From NCBI RefSeq assembly GCF_014836885.1, contig NZ_JACSPY010000004.1:1-64000 (forward strand): a stretch of 64,000 nt of DNA, written 5' to 3'. Under the pieces are notes generated by a model. It was given only the letters and a program-made list of their open reading frames with translations. It did not search any database and was not told where the DNA came from. A program made the position numbers and the translations under genes. Positions 9,149 to 17,712 of this stretch are shown in pieces; the first letter of the stretch is position 1, and the number at the start of each line of letters is the position of its first letter. The stretch is from Brevibacterium gallinarum. GTDB lineage: Bacteria > Actinomycetota > Actinomycetes > Actinomycetales > Brevibacteriaceae.

Positions 9149-10408
9149 TCAGAGGACGAGGAGGCCGAGCAGTCCGGCGGCGATGACAACGGCCCAGGCC
9201 GGAGCCTTCCACGCGCTCAGCGCGACGAAGGCGGCAGCTCCGATGACGAGTGTCAGCGCAGAGGTGATTCCGGTGGTGAAGACCGGCTGGTACAGCGCGG
9301 CGGCGAGGATCCCGACCACGCCGGCGTTGACGCCGCTCAGCGCCCGGCGGGCCAGCCGGTGCCCGGCAAGCGCCTGCCACAGCGGCAGCGTGCCGATGAC
9401 GAGCAGCGTTGCCGGAAGGAAGACCGCGCCCAGCGCGATCGCCGCGCCCACCGCTCCCGTCGCCGAGGTGGTGCTCACCGTGCCGAGGTAGGCGGCGAAG
9501 GTGAACAGCGGGCCGGGCACTGCCTGGGCGGCCCCGTAGCCGGCGAGGAAGGCGTCGTTCGAGACGATCCCGGTGGGCACGAGCTCGGCCTGCAGCAGCG
9601 GCAGCACGACATGCCCGCCGCCGAACACGAGCGCGCCGGCACGGTAGAACACATCTGCCAGCTGCAGCGCATCGCTGCCGGTGAGCCGCGCGATGACCGG
9701 CAGCCCGATGAGCAGGACGGCGAAGAGGATGAGGCTGCCGGCGGCCACCGGCATCGGCACACGCACCCGGAACGGGTGCCCCTGCCCGCCTGAGGCGTCT
9801 GCCGCCTCGGGCACGGCCGGACGCAGCCATACCAACCCGATGACGCCGGCGAGGACGATCGCAGCGACCTGCGCCCATGCGGTGGGCACCAGCAGGGCGA
9901 TGGCCAGGGCGGCGACCGCGATGCTCGCCCGCGGTGCGTCGGGAGTCAGCGAGCGCGCCATGCCGAGCACCGCATGCGCGACGACGGCTACGGCTGCGAC
10001 CTTGAGTCCGGTGAGCCAGCCGGCGTCGCCGAGGTCGCCGAGGGCATGGATGCCGAAGCCGAAGGCCGCCAGCGCAAGCGCCGAGGGCAGGGTGAAGGCG
10101 ACCCAGGCGGCGAGCATGCCGGCGAAGCCGGCGCGTTTGAGGCCCAGCGCCATGCCGACCTGGCTGGAGGCCGGGCCCGGCAGGAACTGGCACAGCGCGA
10201 CGAGATCGGCATAAGCGCGGTCGCTGAGCCAGCGGCGGCGCTCGACGAAGGTCTCACGGAAGTACCCGAGGTGGGCGACCGGACCGCCGAAGGAGGTGAG
10301 CCCCAGCCGCAGGAAGATCCAGAACACCTCGGCAACGGAGCCGCGGCTGGCGGGTGCGGCGGCAGGCAGGTGGTCAGGCGAGGAGGCGGAAGGCTGCATG
10401 CCTGCCAT
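9149..10408 (-). CDS. chrA: Chromate transporter, long-chain CHR family
   Basis: A 419-residue membrane protein with two homologous CHR domains. The N-terminal half has RLGLTSFGGPVAHLGYFRE and QFLPGPASSQVGMALG; the C-terminal half has YRAGALVFGGGHVVLPLLQ and QAVPGPLFTFAAYLG. The FGGP...PGP pairs are the family fingerprint. ChrA-type proteins export chromate or exchange it for sulfate; some members have other anions. Start could be ATG 10408 or ATG 10399, and no clear ribosome site decides. No chrB regulator is adjacent. Confidence 0.85.
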   Translation of the reverse strand: MAGMQPSASSPDHLPAAAPASRGSVAEVFWIFLRLGLTSFGGPVAHLGYFRETFVERRRWLSDRAYADLVALCQFLPGPASSQVGMALGLKRAGFAGMLAAWVAFTLPSALALAAFGFGIHALGDLGDAGWLTGLKVAAVAVVAHAVLGMARSLTPDAPRASIAVAALAIALLVPTAWAQVAAIVLAGVIGLVWLRPAVPEAADASGGQGHPFRVRVPMPVAAGSLILFAVLLIGLPVIARLTGSDALQLADVFYRAGALVFGGGHVVLPLLQAELVPTGIVSNDAFLAGYGAAQAVPGPLFTFAAYLGTVSTTSATGAVGAAIALGAVFLPATLLVIGTLPLWQALAGHRLARRALSGVNAGVVGILAAALYQPVFTTGITSALTLVIGAAAFVALSAWKAPAWAVVIAAGLLGLLVL

Positions 10409-10449
10409 TCAACGGCAGACAGGTGAACGGGAGGCGAACGGCGCCAGTG

Positions 10450-11079
10450 TCAGCGCACGGGCTGACGCAGGATGGTCCGGCGCCGCTCAGGTGCGGTGCG
10501 CCGGAAGTCGGACAGGTAGATCTCGTGGTGCCGGCCGCCCGGCTGCATGCCAGCGGCGGGAATCACCGTCTCGTGCAGGTCGGCCAGCACGCCGGCTTCG
10601 TCATCGAAGCTGCCGATGTGCAGGGTCTGCAAGCATGTGCCCTCCTGCAGCTCGTCTGCGCGCAGACGGTCGATGAGCGGGAGCGGGCGGCTTGTCTTCT
10701 CCGCTCTGCGGCGTGCGGCGCTCATCGCTGCATCGACATCGTCTGCGGTGAGCCACTCGGGCACCATCAGCATGAGCGTCCACTGCCACTGCGCTTTGTC
10801 CCGGCTGGTCGTGAAGGCCGTCATGTCGGCCGCCCACCACAGGCCTTCCAGCGACGGGACCACATAGTCGCGGCCGTAGGCGTTCTTCGAGTGGAACTTC
10901 AGGGTGTAGGCCACTGGGTAGAGCGTTTCGATCGCGGCGGTGAATGCTGGGACGGTGTTCGGGTCACCGGCTCCATCGACCATGAGATAGCTCGTATCCG
11001 GCAGCTCGATCCGATCGAAGCGGCCGGCGCGTGCCCGGTAGCGCTCCAGCGTCTTCTTGAAGTCGACCTTGGTGCTCAC
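10450..11079 (-). CDS. GyrI-like domain protein
   Basis: A 209-residue soluble protein. TLERYRARAGRFDRIELPD followed by YLMVDGAGDPN, FTAAIETLYPVAYTLKFHSK and VPSLEGLWWAADM match the GyrI-like small-molecule-binding family (YdhR/SbmC superfamily), which binds hydrophobic drugs or DNA gyrase. The role here is unknown. I place the start at GTG 11079, which has GGAGG 7 bases upstream; the ATG at 11124 lacks a site. It lies alone, divergent from the AztD-like gene. Confidence 0.7.
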   Translation of the reverse strand: MSTKVDFKKTLERYRARAGRFDRIELPDTSYLMVDGAGDPNTVPAFTAAIETLYPVAYTLKFHSKNAYGRDYVVPSLEGLWWAADMTAFTTSRDKAQWQWTLMLMVPEWLTADDVDAAMSAARRRAEKTSRPLPLIDRLRADELQEGTCLQTLHIGSFDDEAGVLADLHETVIPAAGMQPGGRHHEIYLSDFRRTAPERRRTILRQPVR

Positions 11080-11219
11080 GGCAGTCCTCCGGTGCGTCGC
11101 TGCATGCTGCGATGTCTGACTCATCGTACGCCCCGTTGGGCTCTCGTCCTACGCTCGGTTCGGCTGCCGGCGCTGATGCGCGCATGAACCTATGACAATA
11201 TCCGCCGCGCACTGCCACT

Positions 11220-12608
11220 ATGACCGGCATGACTCTCCACGCATCACGCATCCCATCCCTCCTCACCGCCTCGGCTGCGGCGCTGTCCCTGGCAGTGCTC
11301 GCCGGCTGCGGCAGCACCAACTCGGACTCCGCCGGGCAGTCCCCTGAGCCCACCGAACGGCAGACCGCCGAGACCGCAGGCCCGGCTGAGCGCATCGCGC
11401 TGACCTATGACGGCGGCGTCATGGTGCTCGACGCAGAGTCGCACAAGGTGCTCGGCACCTTCGAAGCCGAAGGCTTCACCCGGCTCAACGCCGCAGGCGA
11501 CAACCGGCACCTGTTCCTCACCGAAGGCGATGCGTTCCGGCTGCTCGACATGGGCACCTGGTCCGAACCGCACGGCGACCATTCGCACTCCTACACCACC
11601 GACCCGCTGCTGACCGACCAGCGCATCGAAGGCAGCCACCCGGGCCACCTCGTCAACCATGACGGCACCTCGGTCGCGTTCTTCGACGGCACCGGCGAGA
11701 TCCACTCCTTCGATCCTGCCGAGCTCTCCGCTGATGCGCCGATCAAGACGGAGAAGGCCCAGGCGAAGGAGGCCCACCATGGTGTCGCCGTTGTGCGCGC
11801 CGACGGTTCGATGATCCACACCGTCGGCGATGAGGACACCCGCTCCGGTGTCGTCATCCGCGACGCCGAAGGCACGGACGTCGCCGAGAACAGCGACTGC
11901 CCCGGCGTGCACGGTGAGGCTGCCGTCAAGGACGGAGTCATCACCGTCGGCTGCGAGAACGGCCTGCTCATCATCAAGGGCGATGAGATCACCAAGGTCG
12001 ACTCCCCCGATGAGCACGGACGGATCGGCAACCAGCGCGGACACGAGGACTCCCCGGTCGTGCTCGGTGACTACAAGACCGATCCCGAGGCCGAGGTCGA
12101 GCGTCCGACGCGGGTGACCCTGACCGACACGACGAGCGGGAAGCTGACACTCGTCGACCTGCCGGCTGCGTATTCGTTCCGCTCACTGGGCCGCGGTGCT
12201 GAAGGTGAAGCGCTCGTCCACGGCACGGACGGGACCCTGCGGGTCATCGATCCGGAGTCGGGCACCATCGGCACGGAGATTCCGGTGACCGGTGAGTGGG
12301 AGGAGCCGGAGGACTGGCAGCAGCCGCAGCCGACGGTCCATGTCTCCGGCGACCACGTCTACGTCACGGAGCCGGCGGCGAAGAAGCTGCACCTCGTCGA
12401 CCTTGCCGCCGGGAAGGTGACCGCCAGCATCGACCTGCCCGAGGTTCCCGGTGAGATCGCCGCCGCCTCTGGTGAGGTGAGCGTTGGAGCCGACGCGCAC
12501 GGTCACGATGGCGACCACGGACATGATCATGACCATGGTGATGGACACGACCACGACCACGGGCACGATCACGACCATGATCACGAGCACGACGGTCACA
12601 ACCACTGA
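11220..12608 (+). CDS. aztD: AztD-like zinc metallochaperone lipoprotein
   Basis: A 462-residue exported protein. The signal peptide ends in a lipobox (AVLAGCGSTN; Cys near residue 30). Residues 55-425 form beta-propeller-like repeats (IALTYDGGVMVLDAESHKV, HGDHSHSY, LVDLAAGKVTASIDLPEV). The last 35 residues are almost only His, Asp and Gly. This is the architecture of AztD, the periplasmic chaperone that passes Zn to the AztC binding protein of the AztABC importer. No aztABC genes are in the window, so it is an orphan here. No Shine-Dalgarno precedes ATG 11220 or the alternative ATG 11229; a leaderless mRNA is possible. I saw no convincing Zur box. Confidence 0.72.
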   Translation: MTGMTLHASRIPSLLTASAAALSLAVLAGCGSTNSDSAGQSPEPTERQTAETAGPAERIALTYDGGVMVLDAESHKVLGTFEAEGFTRLNAAGDNRHLFLTEGDAFRLLDMGTWSEPHGDHSHSYTTDPLLTDQRIEGSHPGHLVNHDGTSVAFFDGTGEIHSFDPAELSADAPIKTEKAQAKEAHHGVAVVRADGSMIHTVGDEDTRSGVVIRDAEGTDVAENSDCPGVHGEAAVKDGVITVGCENGLLIIKGDEITKVDSPDEHGRIGNQRGHEDSPVVLGDYKTDPEAEVERPTRVTLTDTTSGKLTLVDLPAAYSFRSLGRGAEGEALVHGTDGTLRVIDPESGTIGTEIPVTGEWEEPEDWQQPQPTVHVSGDHVYVTEPAAKKLHLVDLAAGKVTASIDLPEVPGEIAAASGEVSVGADAHGHDGDHGHDHDHGDGHDHDHGHDHDHDHEHDGHNH

Positions 12609-12621
12609 TCTCTGATCTCGG

Positions 12622-12655
12622 TGCCGGGGTGGATGCGCAGCGCGCCACCCCGGCA
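12622..12655 (+). terminator. Terminator after the AztD-like gene
   Basis: A perfect 11-bp stem, TGCCGGGGTGG and CCACCCCGGCA, with a 12-base loop, 14 bases after the stop codon. The left arm sequence recurs at about 12736, next to the 13-bp tandem repeat. Confidence 0.65.
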
Positions 12656-12707
12656 TCTGCTGCATCCGATTTTCCGGGTTCGCACCACGGCTGCGGCACC
12701 CGGCTGC

Positions 12708-12733
12708 ACACCTCGGCTGCACACCTCGGCTGC
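12708..12733. repeat. 13-bp tandem repeat, two units
   Basis: ACACCTCGGCTGC occurs twice head to tail in the convergent spacer between the AztD-like gene and the TetR gene. The same 13-mer also occurs at 13501-13513 and 13661-13673 inside the acetyltransferase gene, with a 12/13 match at 24951-24963. Confidence 0.8.
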
Positions 12734-12765
12734 AGGTGCCGGGGTGGATTCCTGCGGTGGTCGTC

Positions 12766-13377
12766 TCAGCGCGTGGGTGCGGCAGCGAGCAGGGCCTGAA
12801 CCGCGGCGGTGAGGATCTGTTCGGGGTCGACGGTGTGGCCGGCGTGCAGCTCCGCATAGACCGGGGCGATGGTGGGATCGACCAGCGCGGCCTGTTCCCC
12901 TGCCGCCATCGCCGACGTCAGTGCCGAGCCGATCACGAGGTTCGACAGCGCATAGGCGCAGCCGAGCGGATCGGCCATACCCGCATCGCACAGCAGCACA
13001 CACATCCGCTCCGACAGCGCCAGATAGTGCGGCCCGCGCGGTGTGCGCAGCGCGATCACCTGACCAGCCCACGGATGGCGGCGCAGATGGCGGAAGTACG
13101 CCAGCATCAGCTCATCGATCGCAGCCTCGGCCACCGCCTGCTGCATGCTCCCGTCGTCAGCCAGCGCGGCATCGAGGGCGAGGTCGCGCAGATCGTCGAC
13201 GCCGCGCACCCGTGAGTACAGGCTGGCCGCTGCGACACCGAGCCGCTCGGCAGCGGCGCGCATCGTCAGGGCCGGGAAGCCGCCCACATCGAGCAGCTCT
13301 GCCGCTGCGCGGGCCAGCGCATCCACGTCGATCGCGCGGCGGCGCCGCACGGGCCTCGGTGCATCCCAGTAGCTCAC
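12766..13377 (-). CDS. TetR-family transcriptional regulator
   Basis: A 203-residue protein. Residues 15-60 (DALARAAAELLDVGGFPALT, then MRAAAERLGVAAASLYSRV) form the TetR helix-turn-helix. The C-terminal part resembles the tetracycline-repressor C-terminal fold (HPWAGQVIALRTPRGPHYL), a ligand-binding dimer domain. It is divergent from the acetyltransferase at 13444, with a palindrome between them that is a likely operator. Ligand unknown. Confidence 0.82.
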   Translation of the reverse strand: MSYWDAPRPVRRRRAIDVDALARAAAELLDVGGFPALTMRAAAERLGVAAASLYSRVRGVDDLRDLALDAALADDGSMQQAVAEAAIDELMLAYFRHLRRHPWAGQVIALRTPRGPHYLALSERMCVLLCDAGMADPLGCAYALSNLVIGSALTSAMAAGEQAALVDPTIAPVYAELHAGHTVDPEQILTAAVQALLAAAPTR

Positions 13378-13387
13378 GGCACCAGCT

Positions 13388-13408
13388 TAACCTATGCGTG
13401 TTAGGTTA
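13388..13408. promoter_or_regulatory. Candidate TetR operator palindrome
   Basis: TAACCTA and TAGGTTA arms with a 7-base spacer lie between the divergent TetR and acetyltransferase starts, an AT-rich island in GC-rich DNA. Position and symmetry suit autoregulation by the TetR protein. The right half also resembles one half of a DtxR/IdeR box (TTAGGTTAGC), so iron-dependent control is the alternative. Confidence 0.45.
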
Positions 13409-13443
13409 GCTTTGATGCCGTCACCGTCCGAAGGAGAGCCGCG

Positions 13444-14049
13444 ATGACCGAGACTCCCCCTCCTCCACCTGACCTCCCGCCCCTGCAGCTGCCGGTGCTC
13501 ACACCTCGGCTGCGGCTGCGCACCCACCGCCGCGACGATGCCGAAGCGCTGCTGGGCATCTACTCCCAGCCCGCCGTCGCCCGCTACCTGCTCGACGAAG
13601 CCTGGACGCCGACCCTGGCCGCTGAGAAGACAGCCGAGCGGCTCACCTGCACCGGTCTCGACACCTCGGCTGCGAGCCTGGCCCTCATCATCGAACACGA
13701 CACTGCGGTGATCGGCGATGTCACGCTGTGGCAGACGGGCGGGACCCGGGCGACGGCGGAGATCGGCTGGGTTCTCGATCCCGCGCACAGCGGCCGCGGT
13801 TACGCCAGCGAGGCGGTCGCCGCCGTGCTCGCTGTGGCGTTCGATCACTACCGCCTGCACCGGGTGAGCGCGCAGATGGACGCCCGCAACACCGCCTCGG
13901 CCAGGCTGGCACGGCGGGTCGGCATGATCGCTGAGGCCCACCTGCGCCAGGACTGGTGGTCGAAGGGCGAATGGACCGACACCCTCATCTTCGGGATGCT
14001 CGCAGACGATAGGCTGGCCGGGACCTGCTCGCTCAACCCAGGGACCTGA
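13444..14049 (+). CDS. GNAT acetyltransferase, RimJ/RimL-like
   Basis: A 201-residue protein with a Pro-rich first 15 residues. LRLRTHRRDDAEALLGIYSQ opens the GNAT fold; EIGWVLDPAHSGRGYASEAV is motif A, where acetyl-CoA binds, and ARRVGMIAEAHLRQDWW is the typical RimJ/L end. It acetylates an amino group on a protein N-terminus or a small molecule; substrate unknown. GAAGGAGAG precedes the ATG. Only one base separates its stop from panC, so the two are co-transcribed. The gene holds two copies of the ACACCTCGGCTGC 13-mer. Confidence 0.8.
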   Translation: MTETPPPPPDLPPLQLPVLTPRLRLRTHRRDDAEALLGIYSQPAVARYLLDEAWTPTLAAEKTAERLTCTGLDTSAASLALIIEHDTAVIGDVTLWQTGGTRATAEIGWVLDPAHSGRGYASEAVAAVLAVAFDHYRLHRVSAQMDARNTASARLARRVGMIAEAHLRQDWWSKGEWTDTLIFGMLADDRLAGTCSLNPGT

Positions 14050-14050
14050 C

Positions 14051-14965
14051 ATGGCCGAGCTCATCATCACCCGCACTGTCGCCGAGCTGCGCTCGGAGAT
14101 GGCCGAACTCATCCGCGACCGCGACGCCACCTCCGTCGGGCTCATCCCCACGATGGGCGCGCTGCACGGCGGGCATGCCGCCCTCATGCAGGCCGCCCGG
14201 GCCGCGCACGAGGTGGTGGTCGCCTCGTTGTTCATCAATCCGCTGCAGTTCGAGTCGCCGCTCGACCTTGAGCGGTATCCGCGCGATCTGGCCGGGGACT
14301 GCCAGACGATGCAGGAGGCCGGTGTCGACATCGTCTTCGCCCCGGAGGTCGAGGAGATGTACCCCGGCTACCCCGACGCGCCGATCATCCGGGTGTCCTC
14401 CGGCCGGATGGGCACCACCTTGGAGGGTGCCTCGCGGCCGAGTCACTTCGACGGGGTGGCCACGGTGGTGGCGAAGCTGTTCAACATCTTCGATCCGCCG
14501 GGACCGGCCCGTCTGCACGCGTACTTCGGTGAGAAGGACGCCCAGCAGGTGATGATCGTCAAGCGGATGGTCGCCGACATGAATTTCCCGGTCACCATCG
14601 AGCCGGTGCCCACGCAGCGCACGCCTGCCGGGCTGGCGATGTCGAGCAGAAACCTGCTGCTGAGCAGCGAGCAGGAGGAAGCGGCGCTGGCGCTGTCGAA
14701 AGCGCTCTTCGCGCTGCGGGAACGCGCCCGCGCCGGCCGCGACTGGGATCTCGAAGGGCTGAGACGGCAGGTGCACAGCACCCCGGATGTCACGCTCGAC
14801 TATCTGGAGGTCGTCGACCCGGCGACGCTGGAGGCGACGACCGAGCTGCCGGCCCTCGCGCTCATCGCCGCCTACGTCGGCAGTGTCCGGCTGATCGACA
14901 ATCTGCACATCGACCCCGGCGCGCCGACCTCGGGCACCTCTCAGCGCACTAGGCCGCTGCGGTAG
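14051..14965 (+). CDS. panC: Pantothenate synthetase PanC
   Basis: A 304-residue enzyme that joins pantoate and beta-alanine with ATP in the cytosol, the last step of vitamin B5 synthesis. Seen: PTMGALHGGHAALM (the HxGH nucleotide site), INPLQF, HFDGVATVVAKLFNI, YFGEKDAQQ and AMSSRNLLL, all in family order. The ATG follows the acetyltransferase stop by one base. The last 25 bases overlap the 3' end of the convergent response-regulator gene, with no room for a hairpin terminator. No panB or panD is in view. Confidence 0.93.
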   Translation: MAELIITRTVAELRSEMAELIRDRDATSVGLIPTMGALHGGHAALMQAARAAHEVVVASLFINPLQFESPLDLERYPRDLAGDCQTMQEAGVDIVFAPEVEEMYPGYPDAPIIRVSSGRMGTTLEGASRPSHFDGVATVVAKLFNIFDPPGPARLHAYFGEKDAQQVMIVKRMVADMNFPVTIEPVPTQRTPAGLAMSSRNLLLSSEQEEAALALSKALFALRERARAGRDWDLEGLRRQVHSTPDVTLDYLEVVDPATLEATTELPALALIAAYVGSVRLIDNLHIDPGAPTSGTSQRTRPLR

Positions 14966-15606
14966 GCCCACACGACCAGCTGCACCCGATCGCGCACCCC
15001 GAGCCGCGGGGATATCCGGGCGAGATGGGACTTCACCGTTGAGACCTCGATGTGCAGCCGGGCGGCGATCTCCGCGTTCGACAGCCCTTCGGCCAGCGCG
15101 GTGACGATCTCGCGCTCCCGCTCTGAGAGCACCTCGGGCCCGGGGAGCTGTGTCCGACCGTCGCCGCTGCCGCCGCTTGCCGGATGCGGTCGGCGCCGGG
15201 CGAATTCGGCGGCGATGCGCCGCGTCACCTCAGGGCCGACGAGCCCCTCGCCGCGGGCGGCGGCGCGGATCGCTTCGATGAGGTCATCTGCGTCGGCGTT
15301 CTTGAGCAGGAAGCCGACCGCACCGGCGTCGAGGGCTCCGAAGACGTAGTCGTCCAGATCGAAGGTCGTGACGATGACGACCGCGGTGTCGGTGTCCTGC
15401 AGCTGCGCGGTGGCTGTCAGCCCGTCACCGTCAGGCATCCGCACGTCCATGAGCACCACGTCAGGGGCCAGCGTCCGCACCAGCTCCACCGCCTCGGGAC
15501 CGGAACCGGCCTGCCCGATGACCTCGATGTCCCCGGCGGACTCTGCGATGACGGAGAATCCGGTGCGGATGACAGGCTGATCATCGGCGATCACGACGCG
15601 GATCAT
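14941..15606 (-). CDS. NarL/LuxR-type response regulator
   Basis: A 221-residue two-component regulator. The receiver domain (1-120) has the acidic pair DD near residue 8, the phosphoacceptor Asp 54 in VVLMDVRMPDGDG, and T/K switch residues. A linker with GGSGDGRTQ leads to a LuxR helix-turn-helix (LSEREREIVTALAEGLSNAE, then VSTVKSHLARISPRLGVRDR). Coupled to the kinase by a 4-base ATGA overlap. It probably controls the ABC exporter genes just upstream in the same operon; this is inference from context. Confidence 0.9.
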   Translation of the reverse strand: MIRVVIADDQPVIRTGFSVIAESAGDIEVIGQAGSGPEAVELVRTLAPDVVLMDVRMPDGDGLTATAQLQDTDTAVVIVTTFDLDDYVFGALDAGAVGFLLKNADADDLIEAIRAAARGEGLVGPEVTRRIAAEFARRRPHPASGGSGDGRTQLPGPEVLSEREREIVTALAEGLSNAEIAARLHIEVSTVKSHLARISPRLGVRDRVQLVVWAYRSGLVR

Positions 15607-16835
15607 GCCTGCTCCTTCCGGGTCAGCGGCAGACGGGCGCGCACGGTGAAGCCGTTGCTGCTCGGCTGGGCGCTCAGCGTCCCACCGAGCAGTTCGGCGC
15701 GCTCGCGCATGCCGCGCAGGCCGGTGCCGGTGCCGTCGATGCCTGCCGTCTGCGCTGTGCCGGCAGTGCAGCGCACGAGGATCTCAAGCTGGCCGGCGGC
15801 GGCGTCGGCGGTGACCGCCGCCGTCACCGTGGAACCGGGCGCGTGGCGCTCGGCGTTCGTCAGCGCCTCCTGCACGATGCGGAAGACCGCATGAGACGTG
15901 CTGCGCGGCAGCGACTCGTCGACAGCATCCAGGTGCACGTCTCCCACGGTCACGGCGCCGCGCTGCCTGACCTGATCGAACAGCTGTGTCAGATGCTGCA
16001 CTGATGCGACCGGGGCTCTCTCGCCATCACCACCGGGCGGTGCCGGTTCCCGCAGCACGGTGATGACGTCGTTGATGCTCTCCATCGCCTGATCAGCGTC
16101 GCACAGCAGCTGAGCGCGCAGCCGAGCTGCCATGGTCGCATCATCGATGCGCTCGAGCGCGCGAGCGCTGACGGCAACGGCGGTGAGATGGTGCGCGGCC
16201 ACATCGTGCAGCTCTCGGGCCATGCGCCCCCGCTCGGTGAGGACCGCCTCGGCGACGGCCAGATCGCGGCTCTGCCGCGTCATCTCGACGAGCTCAGCCT
16301 GTGCCTGCACGCGCGCATCGTTCGTCCGCAGCCACCAGCCGGCGGCTGCCGGCACAGCGGAGTTGGCGACGAGGTTGAAGACGAGCAGCGGCAGCACAAC
16401 CGCCGCCGAGGTCTCCAGTCCGAGGCGCTCAGCGTCGGCTGGCCACACCCCGCGGGCGAGCTGCAGGACGATGTTGACCAGTACGAAGACAGCGACTGTC
16501 AGTGCTGAGGCGCGCGGCGTCACGCGCCGGCACAGACTGACCGTGATGGCGAAGAGGACAGGCACCACACCTGCCGGCGCCTCCCCGGCGAGTGCGAGGT
16601 GGAGCAGGTAGATGCCGGCAACGGCGGCGAAGGACCAGCCGATGCCGATCCGGAAGCGCAGCAGATAACCGCTGAGCGCTGCGACTGTCGCCGTGAGCAG
16701 CACGGCGATCGCGGCAGGGCGCGGGCCGGCCGTGCTGAGCACGAGCGGTTCGACAGCGACGGTGATGAGCACCGTCGCTGCCGAGAGCACGGCTATGGCG
16801 GCATCGACGAGGAGATTCCGGTCCATTGCGCGCAT
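15603..16835 (-). CDS. Sensor histidine kinase, HisKA_3 family
   Basis: A 410-residue membrane kinase. Residues 1-165 hold about five to six hydrophobic helices with short loops, so it senses at or within the membrane. The HisKA_3 box ERGRMARELHDVAAHHLTAV carries the phosphorylated His 210. The ATPase domain has FRIVQEALTNAERHAPG (N box) and GTGLRGMRERAELLGG (G box). ATG 16835 has AGGA 7 bases upstream. Only 9 bases separate it from the ABC permease stop, so exporter and two-component genes form one unit. Confidence 0.9.
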   Translation of the reverse strand: MRAMDRNLLVDAAIAVLSAATVLITVAVEPLVLSTAGPRPAAIAVLLTATVAALSGYLLRFRIGIGWSFAAVAGIYLLHLALAGEAPAGVVPVLFAITVSLCRRVTPRASALTVAVFVLVNIVLQLARGVWPADAERLGLETSAAVVLPLLVFNLVANSAVPAAAGWWLRTNDARVQAQAELVEMTRQSRDLAVAEAVLTERGRMARELHDVAAHHLTAVAVSARALERIDDATMAARLRAQLLCDADQAMESINDVITVLREPAPPGGDGERAPVASVQHLTQLFDQVRQRGAVTVGDVHLDAVDESLPRSTSHAVFRIVQEALTNAERHAPGSTVTAAVTADAAAGQLEILVRCTAGTAQTAGIDGTGTGLRGMRERAELLGGTLSAQPSSNGFTVRARLPLTRKEQA

Positions 16836-16844
16836 GGCCCGATC

Positions 16845-17702
16845 CTAGCCAATCGCCGGTTCGCGCCGGCTGACAGTCAGGACCGCTGCTGCTGCGGCGA
16901 CGAGCACCCAGCCGGCCAGCACGATGAGAGCCGCACCGGCGCCCAGCCCCTGGGCCTCGATCCCGAGGATCGCCTCGCTGTGCAGCGCGTCTGCCGGCAG
17001 GCCGAAGGGCAGCAGCTGTGCGACGGTGATGTCACCGGAGAACAGGGTGCTCAGCTGGCGCAGACCGGTCTCGAGCAGCCCGGCGGCGACGATGGCGATG
17101 ATCGTCCACAGCTGCGACCGGATGAGGAAGCCGATGAGCGTGCCGAGCATGGCGACCAGGCCGAGCCCTACGGCGCCGATCAGCCAGTTGCCGAGGAGAT
17201 CCGGCCAAGCCGGCAGGGTGGCGTCGTGGACCTGGCGGGCGGTCACCAGCAGGCCGGCCGAGATCGCCACGAGTGCGAGCGAGCCTGCGGTGACGGCCGC
17301 GCCGACGGCTGCCGTCTTGTGGGCCACGACTCGCCACGGGCGGGATTCGGCGAGCGTCGTCGGGATGATCGCTCCGGTCCGGTACTCCCAGGTGGCTGCG
17401 ACGGCGCCGATGATGAGTGCGCACCAGATCGGCACGCCCAGATCGCCTCCGCTGCTGGCGGTGATGTTGGCAAGCAGCCAGATGATGCCGGGGCTGTCCG
17501 GCTGCAGCGCCGCTCGTGTGGCGGGATCGAGGGAATCGGCGTTGGTCGCATTCGGGATGGTGTCATTGAGCCCGATGAGCGCGTCGAGCAGCGGGTCGAT
17601 GAGAAGCATGACGATGCCGGCGAGCAGCACTGCGAATGCCGCGGCTGCGGCCAGCATCGTGGTTGATCGGTTGTATCGGAGTTTGAGGAGTTCGCTGAAC
17701 AT
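16845..17702 (-). CDS. ABC-2 type exporter permease
   Basis: A 285-residue protein with six predicted membrane helices. The first is preceded by MFSELLKLRYNRSTT, the typical start of ABC-2 permeases beside bacitracin- or lantibiotic-type ATPases. A polar extracellular loop (residues 45-75) follows helix 1. It should pair with the ATPase at 17713-18462, whose stop lies 10 bases upstream. Substrate unknown; the linked LuxR-type two-component pair suggests export of, or response to, an envelope-active compound. Confidence 0.8.
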   Translation of the reverse strand: MFSELLKLRYNRSTTMLAAAAAFAVLLAGIVMLLIDPLLDALIGLNDTIPNATNADSLDPATRAALQPDSPGIIWLLANITASSGGDLGVPIWCALIIGAVAATWEYRTGAIIPTTLAESRPWRVVAHKTAAVGAAVTAGSLALVAISAGLLVTARQVHDATLPAWPDLLGNWLIGAVGLGLVAMLGTLIGFLIRSQLWTIIAIVAAGLLETGLRQLSTLFSGDITVAQLLPFGLPADALHSEAILGIEAQGLGAGAALIVLAGWVLVAAAAAVLTVSRREPAIG

Positions 17703-17712
17703 GTTCTGCCTT

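Noticed and set aside
11181..11219. Zur box upstream of the AztD-like gene
   Set aside because: The ATGACAATATCC region is AT-rich but lacks the palindromic Zur pattern.
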